Positions 1 through 8,762 of a stretch of 37,724 nucleotides of DNA are shown here, piece by piece. The notes beneath the pieces were generated by a model. That model was not told the origin of the DNA and did not search any database. It was given only the letters and a program-made list of their open reading frames with translations. The position numbers and the translations under genes are program-made. The number at the start of each line of letters is the position of its first letter. The first letter of the stretch is position 1. The stretch lies in the NCBI GenBank assembly GCA_003134435.1, contig PLBE01000127.1, positions 1,557-39,280 of the forward strand, in the 5' to 3' direction. Source of the stretch: Acidobacteriaceae bacterium. Its GTDB lineage: Bacteria; Acidobacteriota; Terriglobia; Terriglobales; Acidobacteriaceae.

Positions 1-1317
1 AACATGAGCTTCGGATTTTTCGGCATCCAGTTTGGCTGGGGACTGCAACTGGCCAACATGAGCGCCATCTACGAATACCTTGGCGCTAAGCCTGACAGGA
101 TTCCGATTCTATGGCTCGCCGCTCCGCTCACGGGATTGATTGTGCAGCCCATCATCGGACACGCCAGCGACCGCACCTGGGGGCCGCTGGGTCGACGGCG
201 TCCTTACTTCCTGGCGGGCGCGATTCTCAGTTCGATGGCCTTGATCCTGATGCCGCAAAGTTCCGCGCTGTGGATGGCGGCCGGGTTGCTTTGGGTTCTC
301 GACGCCTGCATCAATATCAGTATGGAGCCGTTTCGTGCCTTCGTGGCCGACCTGCTGCCGGAATTCCAGCGCAATCGCGGTTTTGCCATGCAGAGCCTCT
401 TCATCGGACTGGGAGCGTCGATTGCCTCCGGTCTCCCTTACCTGCTGACCAACTTTTTTCATGTAGCGGCAAACACTGCCGCCGGCGCAATTCCCGCCAC
501 CGTGCGTTTTTCCTTTTATATTGGCGCCGCCACTTTTCTGGGTGCCGTGCTTTGGACCGTGTTCACGACCAAAGAATATCCGCCCGACAGTATGCAGCAA
601 TTTGAGAAAGAAAAGACCGAAAGCTCGGGACTGCTCGGCGGGGCTCGCGAGATATTGGCCTCGGTTCGCGACATGCCCAGCACCATGCGCCAATTGGCTT
701 GGGTCCAGATCTGCACCTGGCTGGGATTATTCTGCATGTGGCTTTACTTTCCCGTAGCAGTGGCGCGCAACGTTTTTGGAGCGGCCGACACCAGTTCGCC
801 CCTCTATGCCACTGGAGTCGAGTGGGCCGGCATCTGCTTCGGAATGTACTCGCTCGTTTGTTTCGGATTTTCTTTCTTATTGCCAGTGTTGGCGCGGCAG
901 TATGGCCGCAAGGTGACGCACGCCTTCTGCCTGATATGCGGCGGAATGGGCTTGCTTTCCGTTGCCGTGATTCACAGCAAATATCTCTTATTATTCTCAA
1001 TGACTGGCGTCGGCATCGCCTGGGCCAGCACCCTCTCGATGCCGTACTCCATACTCGCCGGCAGCCTTCCCCACGGAAAGACTGGCGTCTATATGGGAAT
1101 CTTCAATTTCTTCATCGTGATTCCTGAGATTGTGGCATCCTTTGGATTGGGCTGGGCCATGCAGCATTTGCTCAACAACAACCGCGTGGCTGCCGTAGTA
1201 GCCGGAGGAGTCTTCTTCATCCTGGCTGCCATGCTGACCCAGCGCGTCGAAGACCCCTACGACCTGCGGCATCCGAGCGGATCGCTTCCAGGAATCGCCG
1301 CGCCCGCAAAGTCTTGA
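1..1317 (+). CDS. Sugar MFS transporter, GPH/SLC45-like (5' end cut by window)
   Basis: Inner-membrane secondary transporter, probably importing a maltose- or sucrose-type disaccharide with protons. The frame is open to base 1 and the visible sequence starts inside the first membrane helix ([21 protein letters not shown]), so the ATG at 4 is probably internal and a short N-terminus is missing. The loop after helix 2 carries the MFS motif A region ([18 protein letters not shown], about residues 52-69), which is typical of the SLC45/sucrose-transporter-like branch. About a dozen hydrophobic segments follow through residue 410. It ends 21 bp before the convergent regulator gene. A receptor, an amylase and a LacI regulator nearby suggest alpha-glucan oligosaccharides as substrate; that is inferred from context. 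The family is confident, the substrate is not. Confidence 0.85.
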   Translation, partial: NMSFGFFGIQFGWGLQLANMSAIYEYLGAKPDRIPILWLAAPLTGLIVQPIIGHASDRTWGPLGRRRPYFLAGAILSSMALILMPQSSALWMAAGLLWVLDACINISMEPFRAFVADLLPEFQRNRGFAMQSLFIGLGASIASGLPYLLTNFFHVAANTAAGAIPATVRFSFYIGAATFLGAVLWTVFTTKEYPPDSMQQFEKEKTESSGLLGGAREILASVRDMPSTMRQLAWVQICTWLGLFCMWLYFPVAVARNVFGAADTSSPLYATGVEWAGICFGMYSLVCFGFSFLLPVLARQYGRKVTHAFCLICGGMGLLSVAVIHSKYLLLFSMTGVGIAWASTLSMPYSILAGSLPHGKTGVYMGIFNFFIVIPEIVASFGLGWAMQHLLNNNRVAAVVAGGVFFILAAMLTQRVEDPYDLRHPSGSLPGIAAPAKS

Positions 1318-1338
1318 ATCCAGCGCGGTCGGAACAAT

Positions 1339-2616
1339 TCACCGCGCGCGCATTGCGACCAGTTCCGTATCCACCGGCACGCCGCGAACAATCTTCGTCC
1401 GAACCAGTGCTTCGAACGGTCTCATCGCTCCCCCGCTCGGGCCGGGCATCGCGCGGAGCAATTTTTCTACTGACTCCCGGCGGCACACAAATTCCACCGC
1501 CGCTTGGGTCCCGAACGTGGTCGTTCCGGCCAGAATCATGACCAGTCCGTCGGAGCCGATTCCAGGCATCAGCCCGATAATCGCGTAGTCTTCCGTGATT
1601 GGCAGGTTGGACGGACTCGCCAGGTAGGTGCCAGCCTCATCCGCCTTCGGATGCCGGCTGACAATCGCCAAGTCGCCCTTGCGAGGCCCCGACTCCAGCC
1701 TTTGAAAAACGAATTCCTGCGTACCCGGAATGTCGAGCAGCGACAGATTTTCTGATGGTGATCCAACGAAGATCAGGTTCGTGCTCTTGGCATCGTCCAG
1801 CGAGAATAAGCTTCCGCGCTTCACCCGGATCGTACGCCCCAGAGTGTGAAACGCATCGTCGAGCGCGTGGATGGCCAATACTTCGCCGACTCCCGCATAG
1901 TGATCGTGCACCTGCGTCTTGGCATCGTGCTGCGCGTCGTAGTAACGCAGGCCGGTCTCCGGGCGGCCGACGAAAGCAGCATTGCTGAAGATCACCCAGG
2001 GTTCCTCGGGGCCGGAGGCAAACGGTCTCCAGAAGTCAGCCAGAGGTCCCGTAGGCCGCGCGACGCTAACCTTCGCGGCCGCGGAATCCGACCTTCGATT
2101 CCAAACCGTTCCCAATGCCATCAGCGCAGCGAGCAAGCATGCCGCGAGCAAGATCACAGCCACCCGCCAGCGCGCCGGAACCACCTCGACAGTCACCTCT
2201 CGCTGCGCTTCCTGCCGAGGCACGCTTAACAGCTGCGTCCCGGAATCAGCGGAGTTCCCTGCTGCAACCCGCGCCTCGAAGATGAGGTGGTAGCTGCCTT
2301 TTGGAATCCTCACCAGGATCGGATCGGCCGCCCCCTCGGTGGCGTAGTACTCCGCCAGCTTCATCCGTAACCGGCCAGCTTGCACCCGGATCGTGGAATC
2401 CGCCTGCGGATCAAAATCCGCCGACCGTCCATACACTTCAGTGGCGATCTGATATTCCTTCAACGGCGCCTCGGGATGATCCAAGGACTGCTTGGCAAGG
2501 TATTGCAGCAGCTTGCACAACGATTCAGAGCCGCGAAGGCTATGACTTTTAATAATGTTATCTATTTGTTGGGAGAGTTGCTCGGGTCCGGGGGCAACAG
2601 TTCGCGTCACAGCCAT
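1339..2616 (-). CDS. Membrane-anchored winged-helix regulator (ToxR-like architecture)
   Basis: A 425-residue protein in three parts. Residues about 12-115 form a predicted winged-helix DNA-binding domain ending in RIPKGSYHLIF, a signature seen in ToxR/CadC-like and cyclase-linked wHTH domains of Acidobacteria. Residues about 152-172 form one membrane helix. A soluble region of about 250 residues follows, presumably periplasmic and ligand-sensing (I see no named family). The ATG at 2616 is the first in frame and lacks a clear Shine-Dalgarno. The gene diverges from TonB receptor 1, with starts 194 bp apart, which suggests it controls that receptor in response to a periplasmic signal. The architecture is seen directly; the regulatory role and target are inferred. 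Confidence 0.7.
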   Translation of the reverse strand: MAVTRTVAPGPEQLSQQIDNIIKSHSLRGSESLCKLLQYLAKQSLDHPEAPLKEYQIATEVYGRSADFDPQADSTIRVQAGRLRMKLAEYYATEGAADPILVRIPKGSYHLIFEARVAAGNSADSGTQLLSVPRQEAQREVTVEVVPARWRVAVILLAACLLAALMALGTVWNRRSDSAAAKVSVARPTGPLADFWRPFASGPEEPWVIFSNAAFVGRPETGLRYYDAQHDAKTQVHDHYAGVGEVLAIHALDDAFHTLGRTIRVKRGSLFSLDDAKSTNLIFVGSPSENLSLLDIPGTQEFVFQRLESGPRKGDLAIVSRHPKADEAGTYLASPSNLPITEDYAIIGLMPGIGSDGLVMILAGTTTFGTQAAVEFVCRRESVEKLLRAMPGPSGGAMRPFEALVRTKIVRGVPVDTELVAMRAR

Positions 2617-2634
2617 TTAACACCGATGTAACAC

Positions 2635-2646
2635 CAAATCGTATTG
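2635..2646. promoter_or_regulatory. CAAATCGT-type motif upstream of TonB receptor 1
   Basis: CAAATCGTATTG lies between the divergent regulator and receptor genes. A close relative, CAAATCGTTTGG, occurs at 6368-6379 just upstream of the amylase gene. The shared CAAATCGT core with a central CG fits a LacI-family operator half, but only two copies are seen and neither is a full palindrome. The neighbouring LacI gene at 9041 would be the natural candidate protein. Confidence 0.3.
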
Positions 2647-2659
2647 TGTTGCAACAAAG

Positions 2660-2671
2660 GGAGTTTACTCC
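2660..2671. promoter_or_regulatory. Perfect inverted repeat GGAGT-TT-ACTCC
   Basis: A 5+5 bp perfect inverted repeat with a 2-bp centre lies 140 bp upstream of the receptor 1 start. An 8-bp palindrome, GTTGCAAC, sits just before it at 2648-2655. The same GGAGT/ACTCC arms reappear in the larger inverted repeat at 2691-2721, so the two may be paired sites for one regulator, plausibly the divergently encoded winged-helix protein. Confidence 0.4.
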
Positions 2672-2690
2672 AGTAACGGTTAGAAACCTA

Positions 2691-2721
2691 GTGCAACCTA
2701 CTCCGCCAGGGGAGTTTGCAC
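2691..2721. promoter_or_regulatory. Inverted repeat GTGCAA..ACTCC / GGAGT..TTGCAC
   Basis: The left arm is GTGCAA (2691-2696) and ACTCC (2700-2704), split by CCT. The right arm is GGAGT (2711-2715) followed directly by TTGCAC (2716-2721). The loop is 6 bp. It sits about 90 bp upstream of the receptor 1 start and reuses the GGAGT/ACTCC arms of the repeat at 2660. It could be a two-part operator or an mRNA leader hairpin; the sequence does not decide which. Confidence 0.4.
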
Positions 2722-2810
2722 TAGAACATGCAAGTCAATCTGTAGATTTTAAGAACTCCCGATGTTCCGGGGGATGTCCCAGAAGACACCCCTCTAAAAT
2801 TGGAGAAAAT

Positions 2811-5800
2811 ATGAAGCGCGCTTCCCTGGTTCTACTCCTTGTCTCCTGCTTGGCCGGTCTGGCCCTGGCGCAAACGGATACAGCCCGTCTCATTGGAACG
2901 ATCACGGATTCCACCGGCGCGGTCGTGCCGAATGCCGCCGTCACTGTCACCAGCGTGGGTACGGGAAGAGTCGTGACCGCCCAAACCAGCGGCTCCGGCG
3001 AGTACACCTTTAACGCCTTGAGCGCGGGAAGGTACCACATCGAAGTCACGGCGACCGGATTCAAGACTGCGACTGCCGACTTTACATTGGAGGTTTCTCA
3101 GGTTCAGGAAATCAGTCTGAAACTGGAAGCGGGCGCGGCGGGTACGACCGTTGACGTAACCGGTGAAGTGCCGCTGGTCGACACCGCGACATCAAGCACG
3201 GGCGAAGTGATTCAGGGGCGGGAGGTAACCGAACTTCCGCTGAACGGCCGCAACTTCACGCAGCTCGCGCTGCTCGCCCCAGGCGTTACACGTGGCGCCT
3301 ATGGCGACGAAGCCTCCGGTGGTGGCTCAGGAACGAATTCCGAGACTTTCCGAAACTCCGAAACTGGCGGCGCGGCGCTCTCGGCGAATGGATTGCGTCC
3401 GCAAGCGGATAACTTCCTTCTCGATGGCGTCGACAACAACGACGCCCTCGTCAATACCATCATCTTCTTCCCGCCCGCCGAAGCCATCCAGGAGTTCCGC
3501 ATCACCACCAGCGTAGCGACTGCCGAATACGGACGCGGCGGGGGCGCCATTCTTGAGACCAGCACCAAGTCTGGCACCAACCAATTGCACGGGTCGGCTT
3601 TCCTGTTCCGCCGCAGCGGTTTTGGTGAGGCCCACGACTATAATGCGACCGGCCCCATTCAGTTCCGCCAGGGACAATTCGGCGGCACGCTCGGCGGCGC
3701 CATATGGAAGAACAAATTATTTGCGTTCGGCGACTACCAGGGCCGCCGTCAGGACCAACCGAACGGCGTTGAAACCGATACCGTCCCCACCGACAAAATG
3801 AAGACCGGGGATTTCAGCGAATTTCTGGGCACGAACTTTACCACCACACCGGCTTTCTGTACCGGCGCCCCGGCTAACAACGGCTACATCTGGGATCCCA
3901 CCACCTGTCTGCCGTTTGGCTGGAACGGTACTACGGCCACCAACGTCATCCCCAATCCGAACCCAGTGGGACTGAAGTATCTGCAGACCTTTCCCGAGCC
4001 CAACGTCGCTGACGCGGTTCAGAACAACTACGTCACCGAGCGCCAGCAGGTTCGGAACTTCGACGATTTTGACATCCGAGCCGACTTTAACGCTACCCAG
4101 AAGGATCAGGTGTTCTTTCGCTACAGCTACGCGCAAGACAACTTCACGGTCACCAACAGCCTTGGCGCGTGCTGTCCTTCCGGATTCGGGTCCGGCGACA
4201 ACATCGACCATGCCCGCGGATTTGCCATCGGCTATACCCGGACCTTCACTCCAAATATTGTGAACGAATTCCGCTTCGGTTACACCAGTTCAACCTACGG
4301 CTACAATCCTCCGAACATCGGCGAGAAGCTGGGACAGGCGATCGGAATTCCTGGGGCCAACCCAACCGCGCTGCTCGGTGGTCAAGTTTTGATCGGCGGC
4401 AACGGCAACCCCGAGCTTGACTACCAAGGCGATGGCGGCCCCTACAACGTGCCGCAAAAACTCTACGAATTCACCGATTCGCTGTCCTACAGCCACGGCC
4501 ACCATGTATTCAAGTACGGAGCCACCATCGGAAAGCGCGAATTAAATTTCGTGCAGGGCAACGACGCCAAGGGATACTTCGTCCTCGGCGGACTGAGCTA
4601 TCCGGGCACGGGAAGATTCACGGGGTATGAGGCTTCCGAAGTGCTGGCTGGTTTTCCGGATTACGAGATTGGACAGTTCAACGGCCTGTACCAGACGCGC
4701 AATTGGGAAACCGGATATTTTGCTCAGGACGATTGGCGCGTGAACAGCCGCCTCACCCTGAACCTCGGTATCCGCTACGATTACTTCACTTGGCCTTACG
4801 AAATACACAATCAACTGTCCAACTGGCTTCCCACCAACGCCACCGATCCCACCGATGGTACGTTGATCACGCCAGGAAGCAGCGGGGCCGCCGGACTGCC
4901 GAAAAGCCTGATTAAGACTGACAAGGGCGATTGGGCGCCGCGTATCGGATTTGCCTATGATCTGTCCGGGAATGGCAAGAGCGTGGTCCGCGGCGGATAT
5001 GGCATCTTTTACTACCTTGATCGCGGCGGTATCGGCGTTCAGTTGAGTAATAACCCGGATTTCAACGGTGTTTCCAGCTACGAGGCTTGTCCCGGCACCA
5101 ACAACAATTGCTCCACTCCATTCCCCGTCAATCCAACCACCCTGCAACCACTTTACAGCCGCATTACGCTGAGCGGCGCGATCGATACGACCACCAATCC
5201 CAACAGCAACGACTGGACTCTCGCCACCAACGCTCTGCCGCCAGCAGTGAACACGGTAAACGCTGCCGATCCAAAAAACGTTAGCGTAATCTACACTCCC
5301 AGCAACAGCAAGAACTCGACCGTCCAGCAATGGAACCTCCAGTTCGAACATCAACTCGGGTCGAGTATGGCATTTGACATCGCCTACGTAGGCACCAGGA
5401 TGAACCACTTGGCCACATCCTTCAACGCCAACAATACAATTCTGGGCGGCACCGGCTCGTCGCGCTGGTCCGGCTTGGGCGGAAATGTCAACGAATACGC
5501 TTACATCGGAACAGGCACTTACAACGGTTTGCAAACCAGCTTCCAGCGACGTCTCTCCAGGGGCCTCACGTTCCGGAGCGCTTATACTTGGTCGCACACA
5601 ATCGATAACTCCAATGGAGCCTTCAGCACCACCGACGGCGGCGGCAGCAGAATTTTCGTCGACCCGAACGGCAACCCGCTGTTGGCCTATAACAAGGGCA
5701 ACTCTGACCAGGACATCCGCAACAACTTCACCTTCGGATCCATCTACGAGCTTCCCTTCGGCAAGGGCAAACAATACGGCTCCGGCTGGTCCACACCCAT

Positions 5801-6266
5801 CGATTACCTGATCGGCGGCTGGCAGTGGAATAACATTGTTACGCTGCAGAGCGGGACTCCGTTTGACTTCTACGTGAACGGCGCGCCGCAAGACCGCCCC
5901 GACGTTACGGGACCGGTTTCAGCGACCATCGATCATTCGACTGGCAGAGGTGTTGTCACCGGAATCTTCACTGCTCCGGCGACCAACTCGGACGGAGTTT
6001 TCACCGCTCCGGGCACTCTTGGCCGTAATGCCGTCTATGGTCCAGGCTTCCATAGCTGGGATTCGGGCATGAACAAGAGCTTTGCCATCGGGGAACGGTT
6101 CAAGATGGAGTTCCGGGGCGACTACTTTAACCTGCTGAACCATCCGCAGTTTACCAACAGCAGCTTCCAGACAAACGCCCAGACAACGGTTGGGAACCCC
6201 GGCATTGCGTCCACGCGGTTCTCATCCGCACGCCAATTGCAGTTGGCAGTGCGCATTACCTTCTGA
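2811..6266 (+). CDS. TonB-dependent receptor 1 (Oar-like, carboxypeptidase-regulatory-like N-domain)
   Basis: Outer-membrane receptor of about 1,151 residues for energised import of a large ligand, here probably an alpha-glucan oligosaccharide. I chose the ATG at 2811, not an in-frame start upstream, because GGAG precedes it and a clean signal peptide follows (hydrophobic residues 4-19, likely cleavage after ALA at 20). Residues about 24-108 are a carboxypeptidase-regulatory-like beta-sandwich (RLIGTITDSTGAVVPNAAV). A plug domain with the typical ELPLNGRNF motif follows at about residues 140-160, then a long beta-barrel ending in RITF with a C-terminal Phe, as expected for outer-membrane barrels. 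It is followed after 136 bp by the amylase gene on the same strand. Substrate is inferred from that neighbour. Confidence 0.9.
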   Translation: MKRASLVLLLVSCLAGLALAQTDTARLIGTITDSTGAVVPNAAVTVTSVGTGRVVTAQTSGSGEYTFNALSAGRYHIEVTATGFKTATADFTLEVSQVQEISLKLEAGAAGTTVDVTGEVPLVDTATSSTGEVIQGREVTELPLNGRNFTQLALLAPGVTRGAYGDEASGGGSGTNSETFRNSETGGAALSANGLRPQADNFLLDGVDNNDALVNTIIFFPPAEAIQEFRITTSVATAEYGRGGGAILETSTKSGTNQLHGSAFLFRRSGFGEAHDYNATGPIQFRQGQFGGTLGGAIWKNKLFAFGDYQGRRQDQPNGVETDTVPTDKMKTGDFSEFLGTNFTTTPAFCTGAPANNGYIWDPTTCLPFGWNGTTATNVIPNPNPVGLKYLQTFPEPNVADAVQNNYVTERQQVRNFDDFDIRADFNATQKDQVFFRYSYAQDNFTVTNSLGACCPSGFGSGDNIDHARGFAIGYTRTFTPNIVNEFRFGYTSSTYGYNPPNIGEKLGQAIGIPGANPTALLGGQVLIGGNGNPELDYQGDGGPYNVPQKLYEFTDSLSYSHGHHVFKYGATIGKRELNFVQGNDAKGYFVLGGLSYPGTGRFTGYEASEVLAGFPDYEIGQFNGLYQTRNWETGYFAQDDWRVNSRLTLNLGIRYDYFTWPYEIHNQLSNWLPTNATDPTDGTLITPGSSGAAGLPKSLIKTDKGDWAPRIGFAYDLSGNGKSVVRGGYGIFYYLDRGGIGVQLSNNPDFNGVSSYEACPGTNNNCSTPFPVNPTTLQPLYSRITLSGAIDTTTNPNSNDWTLATNALPPAVNTVNAADPKNVSVIYTPSNSKNSTVQQWNLQFEHQLGSSMAFDIAYVGTRMNHLATSFNANNTILGGTGSSRWSGLGGNVNEYAYIGTGTYNGLQTSFQRRLSRGLTFRSAYTWSHTIDNSNGAFSTTDGGGSRIFVDPNGNPLLAYNKGNSDQDIRNNFTFGSIYELPFGKGKQYGSGWSTPIDYLIGGWQWNNIVTLQSGTPFDFYVNGAPQDRPDVTGPVSATIDHSTGRGVVTGIFTAPATNSDGVFTAPGTLGRNAVYGPGFHSWDSGMNKSFAIGERFKMEFRGDYFNLLNHPQFTNSSFQTNAQTTVGNPGIASTRFSSARQLQLAVRITF

Positions 6267-6280
6267 ACCGTGGGATCGGC

Positions 6281-6311
6281 GGCGGGAACGGACGATCGCT
6301 CCGTTCTCGCC
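6281..6311 (+). terminator. Strong hairpin between receptor 1 and amylase genes
   Basis: GGCGGGAACGGA (6281-6292) pairs with TCCGTTCTCGCC (6300-6311) over 12 bp with a single G-T pair and a 7-nt loop. It starts 14 bp after the receptor stop. No T-tract follows, so it is not a classical intrinsic terminator. It may instead protect the 3' end of the receptor mRNA, or lower expression of the downstream amylase gene. Confidence 0.5.
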
Positions 6312-6360
6312 CCATCCCCCTCCCTTGTTCAGTGCTCGATAGATTTCTGCATCTGGCCTG

Positions 6361-6379
6361 TTTGTCACAAATCGTTTGG
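6361..6379. promoter_or_regulatory. Inverted repeat and CAAATCGT motif before the amylase gene
   Basis: TTTGTCACAAA (6361-6371) is a perfect 5+5 inverted repeat around one C. It overlaps CAAATCGTTTGG (6368-6379), in which CAAA and TTTG flank TCG. The latter resembles the site at 2635 upstream of receptor 1. It lies 24-42 bp before the amylase start and could be an operator giving this gene its own control. Confidence 0.35.
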
Positions 6380-6402
6380 CCTGCACGGATAAGGTGTATT
6401 AC

Positions 6403-8259
6403 ATGCCCGCCATGAAAATTCAACGCACCTTCGCGCTTCTATTTCTCCTGGTATGCCCTTACCCGGTATACCTGCGCGCCCAAGCCGTGTCGCCCACCCC
6501 GGTGGTCCGCAAGATCGAGCCGCCCAACTGGTGGGTGAACTACACGCCCGAACTCACCCTCCTGCTTACCGGCGAGAATCTCTCCGACGCACACGTCGGC
6601 GGCGCTTCGAACGGTGTGCGAGTCGTTGGATCGCACGCTTCGCAAAATGGGCATTATCTCTTCGTCCGCCTCCAGCTCTCGTCCTCGCGACCCGAGACCG
6701 CGCAGATTGAGGTGAACACTGCTTCCGGTTCGACCTCCGTGCAGCTACAGCTTTTGGCACGCGCCGATTCTCACGGCCGTTTCGCAGGCTTCTCTCGCGA
6801 CGACGTCATCTACCTGATCATGCCCGACCGTTTCGCAGACGGAGATCTTTCGAACAACCGGCCCCCGGGTTCGACGGGGGTTTACGACCGCAGCCAGCCT
6901 AAGGCTTACCATGGCGGCGATCTGCGCGGCATTCGCGACCATCTCGGATACCTGCACGACCTCGGCGTCACCGCGCTCTGGCTCACTCCAGTGTGGAAGA
7001 ATACCGACTCTGACTACCACGGATATCACGCCACCGATTTCTACGCCCTCGACGACCACATGGGATCCATGCAGGAATACCAGGCGCTGGTAGCCGAGGC
7101 GCACAAACTGGGCATGAAGGTGCTCATCGACTACGTCGTCAATCACACTGGCCCACACCATCCCTGGGCCAACGATCCGCCAACGCCAACCTGGCTCCAC
7201 GGCACGCCGGCGCATCATCTCGAACCAAGTTACTCCTTTAACGGATTAGTCGATCCGCACGCTTCGCCGCGCGAGTATCGCAACACGCTCGACGGCTGGT
7301 TTGCGGGCAAACTGCCCGATCTGAATCCAGACGATCCCGAACTCGCCACCTATCTCGCCCAAAATTCACTCTGGTGGACGGAGATCGCTCAACTCGATGG
7401 CTTCCGCCTGGATACTTTCCCCTATTCCTCTCGTCAATTCTGGAGCGGCTGGCATGAGCGTTTGCATCGGGTTTATCCATTGGTCAATGATGTCGGCGAA
7501 GTGGCGGATGGCGATCCATCGATCACCTCCTTCTTCGAAGGCGGACGGACTCAGTTCGACGGAGTTGACTCCGGCTTGGCGACAGTCTTTGACTTCCCCC
7601 TGTGCAATGCTTTGCGCGACGTCATCATCAGAGGCGCATCGGTGGAGAAGATCGTTGATGTGCTTCGCCACGACGAACTCTACCTTCATCCCGAGAGGCT
7701 GGTGACTTTCATCGGCAATCACGACGATGGGCGGTTTGTCGGAGAAGCAGGCAGTTCCGTCGCGAAACTCAAAGCCGCGTTGGCTGTGCTGCTTACCATG
7801 CGGGGCATCCCACAGATTTATTCCGGAGACGAAATCGCCATGCCCGGCGGCAACGATCCCGACAACCGCCGCGATTTCCCGGGAGGCTTTCCCGGCGACC
7901 CTCACAACGCCTTCACCAGCAGCGGTCGCACTCCCGAACAGCAGGAGGTTTTCTCGTTAGTAAAGTCGTTGCTGGCCTTGCGCAAAGATCACGCTGCCCT
8001 CCGCACCGGAGAGCAACGGCACATCGCATGGGACGACTCCTACTACGCCTTCCTGCGTGATACCCCAGAGGAACGGCTGCTGGTTGTCTATAACAATGCG
8101 GCGACCTCACGCGATCTCCACATTCCAGTGGGCGATACTCCTCTCGCCGGAGTGAAACAACTGCAAGGGCTGTTTGGTGGAGCAACGCCCCAGTTCGCCG
8201 GCGAAGAAGTGCGAGTGACTCTAGCCCCGCGGTCACTGGCGATCTTTAGCGCCAAATAA
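6403..8259 (+). CDS. Secreted GH13 cyclomaltodextrinase/neopullulanase-like enzyme
   Basis: Hydrolyses alpha-1,4-glucans or cyclodextrins in the periplasm or at the surface; similar in layout to SusA-type neopullulanases. The start at 6403 is supported by AAGG eight bases upstream and by the signal peptide it gives (hydrophobic residues about 9-24, then AQA). Residues about 30-125 are the N-terminal domain typical of cyclomaltodextrinases (RKIEPPNWWVNY). The GH13 barrel begins around DDVIYLIMPDRFADGD. Catalytic residues are visible: Asp337 in DGFRLDT (nucleophile), Glu366 in VGEVADG (acid/base) and Asp441 in IGNHDD. A C-terminal beta domain ends the 618-residue protein. It lies downstream of receptor 1, which fits a surface starch-degradation locus. 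Exact specificity (pullulan, cyclodextrin or maltodextrin) cannot be read. Confidence 0.92.
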   Translation: MPAMKIQRTFALLFLLVCPYPVYLRAQAVSPTPVVRKIEPPNWWVNYTPELTLLLTGENLSDAHVGGASNGVRVVGSHASQNGHYLFVRLQLSSSRPETAQIEVNTASGSTSVQLQLLARADSHGRFAGFSRDDVIYLIMPDRFADGDLSNNRPPGSTGVYDRSQPKAYHGGDLRGIRDHLGYLHDLGVTALWLTPVWKNTDSDYHGYHATDFYALDDHMGSMQEYQALVAEAHKLGMKVLIDYVVNHTGPHHPWANDPPTPTWLHGTPAHHLEPSYSFNGLVDPHASPREYRNTLDGWFAGKLPDLNPDDPELATYLAQNSLWWTEIAQLDGFRLDTFPYSSRQFWSGWHERLHRVYPLVNDVGEVADGDPSITSFFEGGRTQFDGVDSGLATVFDFPLCNALRDVIIRGASVEKIVDVLRHDELYLHPERLVTFIGNHDDGRFVGEAGSSVAKLKAALAVLLTMRGIPQIYSGDEIAMPGGNDPDNRRDFPGGFPGDPHNAFTSSGRTPEQQEVFSLVKSLLALRKDHAALRTGEQRHIAWDDSYYAFLRDTPEERLLVVYNNAATSRDLHIPVGDTPLAGVKQLQGLFGGATPQFAGEEVRVTLAPRSLAIFSAK

Positions 8260-8281
8260 GCTCGTCCGCAAGCATCGGTTC

Positions 8282-8458
8282 TTGACCGCATTTCCTTCGC
8301 CTCTGGAAATCATCGAAACCGGACTGGTTTTCCTTCTTGCGGTCGTAGCGGGCATAGGAATCTTCACATACTCCAACGTGGAGAAGTGGACGCCGTTGCG
8401 GCAGTGGTACTGGACCGAATATCTGACTGCGAAGTCGGGCATATGGCAGTGCCATTAA
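8282..8458 (+). CDS. Possible small membrane protein or gene remnant
   Basis: An open frame of 58 codons from a TTG at 8282 to TAA at 8456-8458. It reads like protein: a hydrophobic helix (GLVFLLAVVAGIGIFTY, about residues 14-30) followed by an aromatic-rich tail (VEKWTPLRQWYWTEYL). There is no ATG and no good ribosome site, and the frame runs open upstream into the amylase gene without a stop. It may be a degraded piece of a larger membrane protein or a genuine small protein with a weak start. I do not recognise the family. Confidence 0.3.
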   Translation: MTAFPSPLEIIETGLVFLLAVVAGIGIFTYSNVEKWTPLRQWYWTEYLTAKSGIWQCH

Positions 8459-8762
8459 CACTTGCCGACGGTTCCCCCCGAGTCACGGGCAAACCGGCAG
8501 GGCATGTGGGGTCTTTCGATCCGGCCTGAATTTCGCCTTCGCCGAGTGATCGGCTTTTGATCGCATTCCCTTTCGCCAGCGGGGTTGGCGGAAACCGGAC
8601 TGTCAATTCCTCGATCAGAGAAAATGAAGGTTTTGCGAGGGCGAAAAGCTAGGCAGTCGATTCTCCGCAGTCCGGTTCAAGAATAGAAAACCGCGAATTG
8701 GCGGGCTTTTACGCGATCATTTCAAGGAACGCAGGCCCGACTTCTCTGCGGTCCAGACTGCG
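8459..8762. other. Gene-free stretch with an imperfect repeat
   Basis: I see no convincing gene here. A block around 8549-8602 (CGGCTTTTGATCGCATTCCC ... GAAACCGGACTG) resembles one at 8277-8326 (CGGTTCTTGACCGCATTTCC ... GAAACCGGACTG) in the same order and orientation, about 270 bp apart. It lies just beyond the 3' end of the tRNA-Ser gene, where integration scars often accumulate, but I see no integrase and no att duplication. Confidence 0.35.

Noticed and set aside
4542-5891. Long open frame on the minus strand inside TonB receptor 1
   Set aside because: Antisense shadow of a high-GC gene: no signal, domain or ribosome site, and the plus strand encodes an unmistakable receptor.
8520-8610. 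Faint cobalamin-riboswitch-like string on the minus strand (GGCGAAAGGGAATGCG)
   Set aside because: No B12-box core or adenosine-rich junctions can be traced and no suitable gene lies downstream on that strand.
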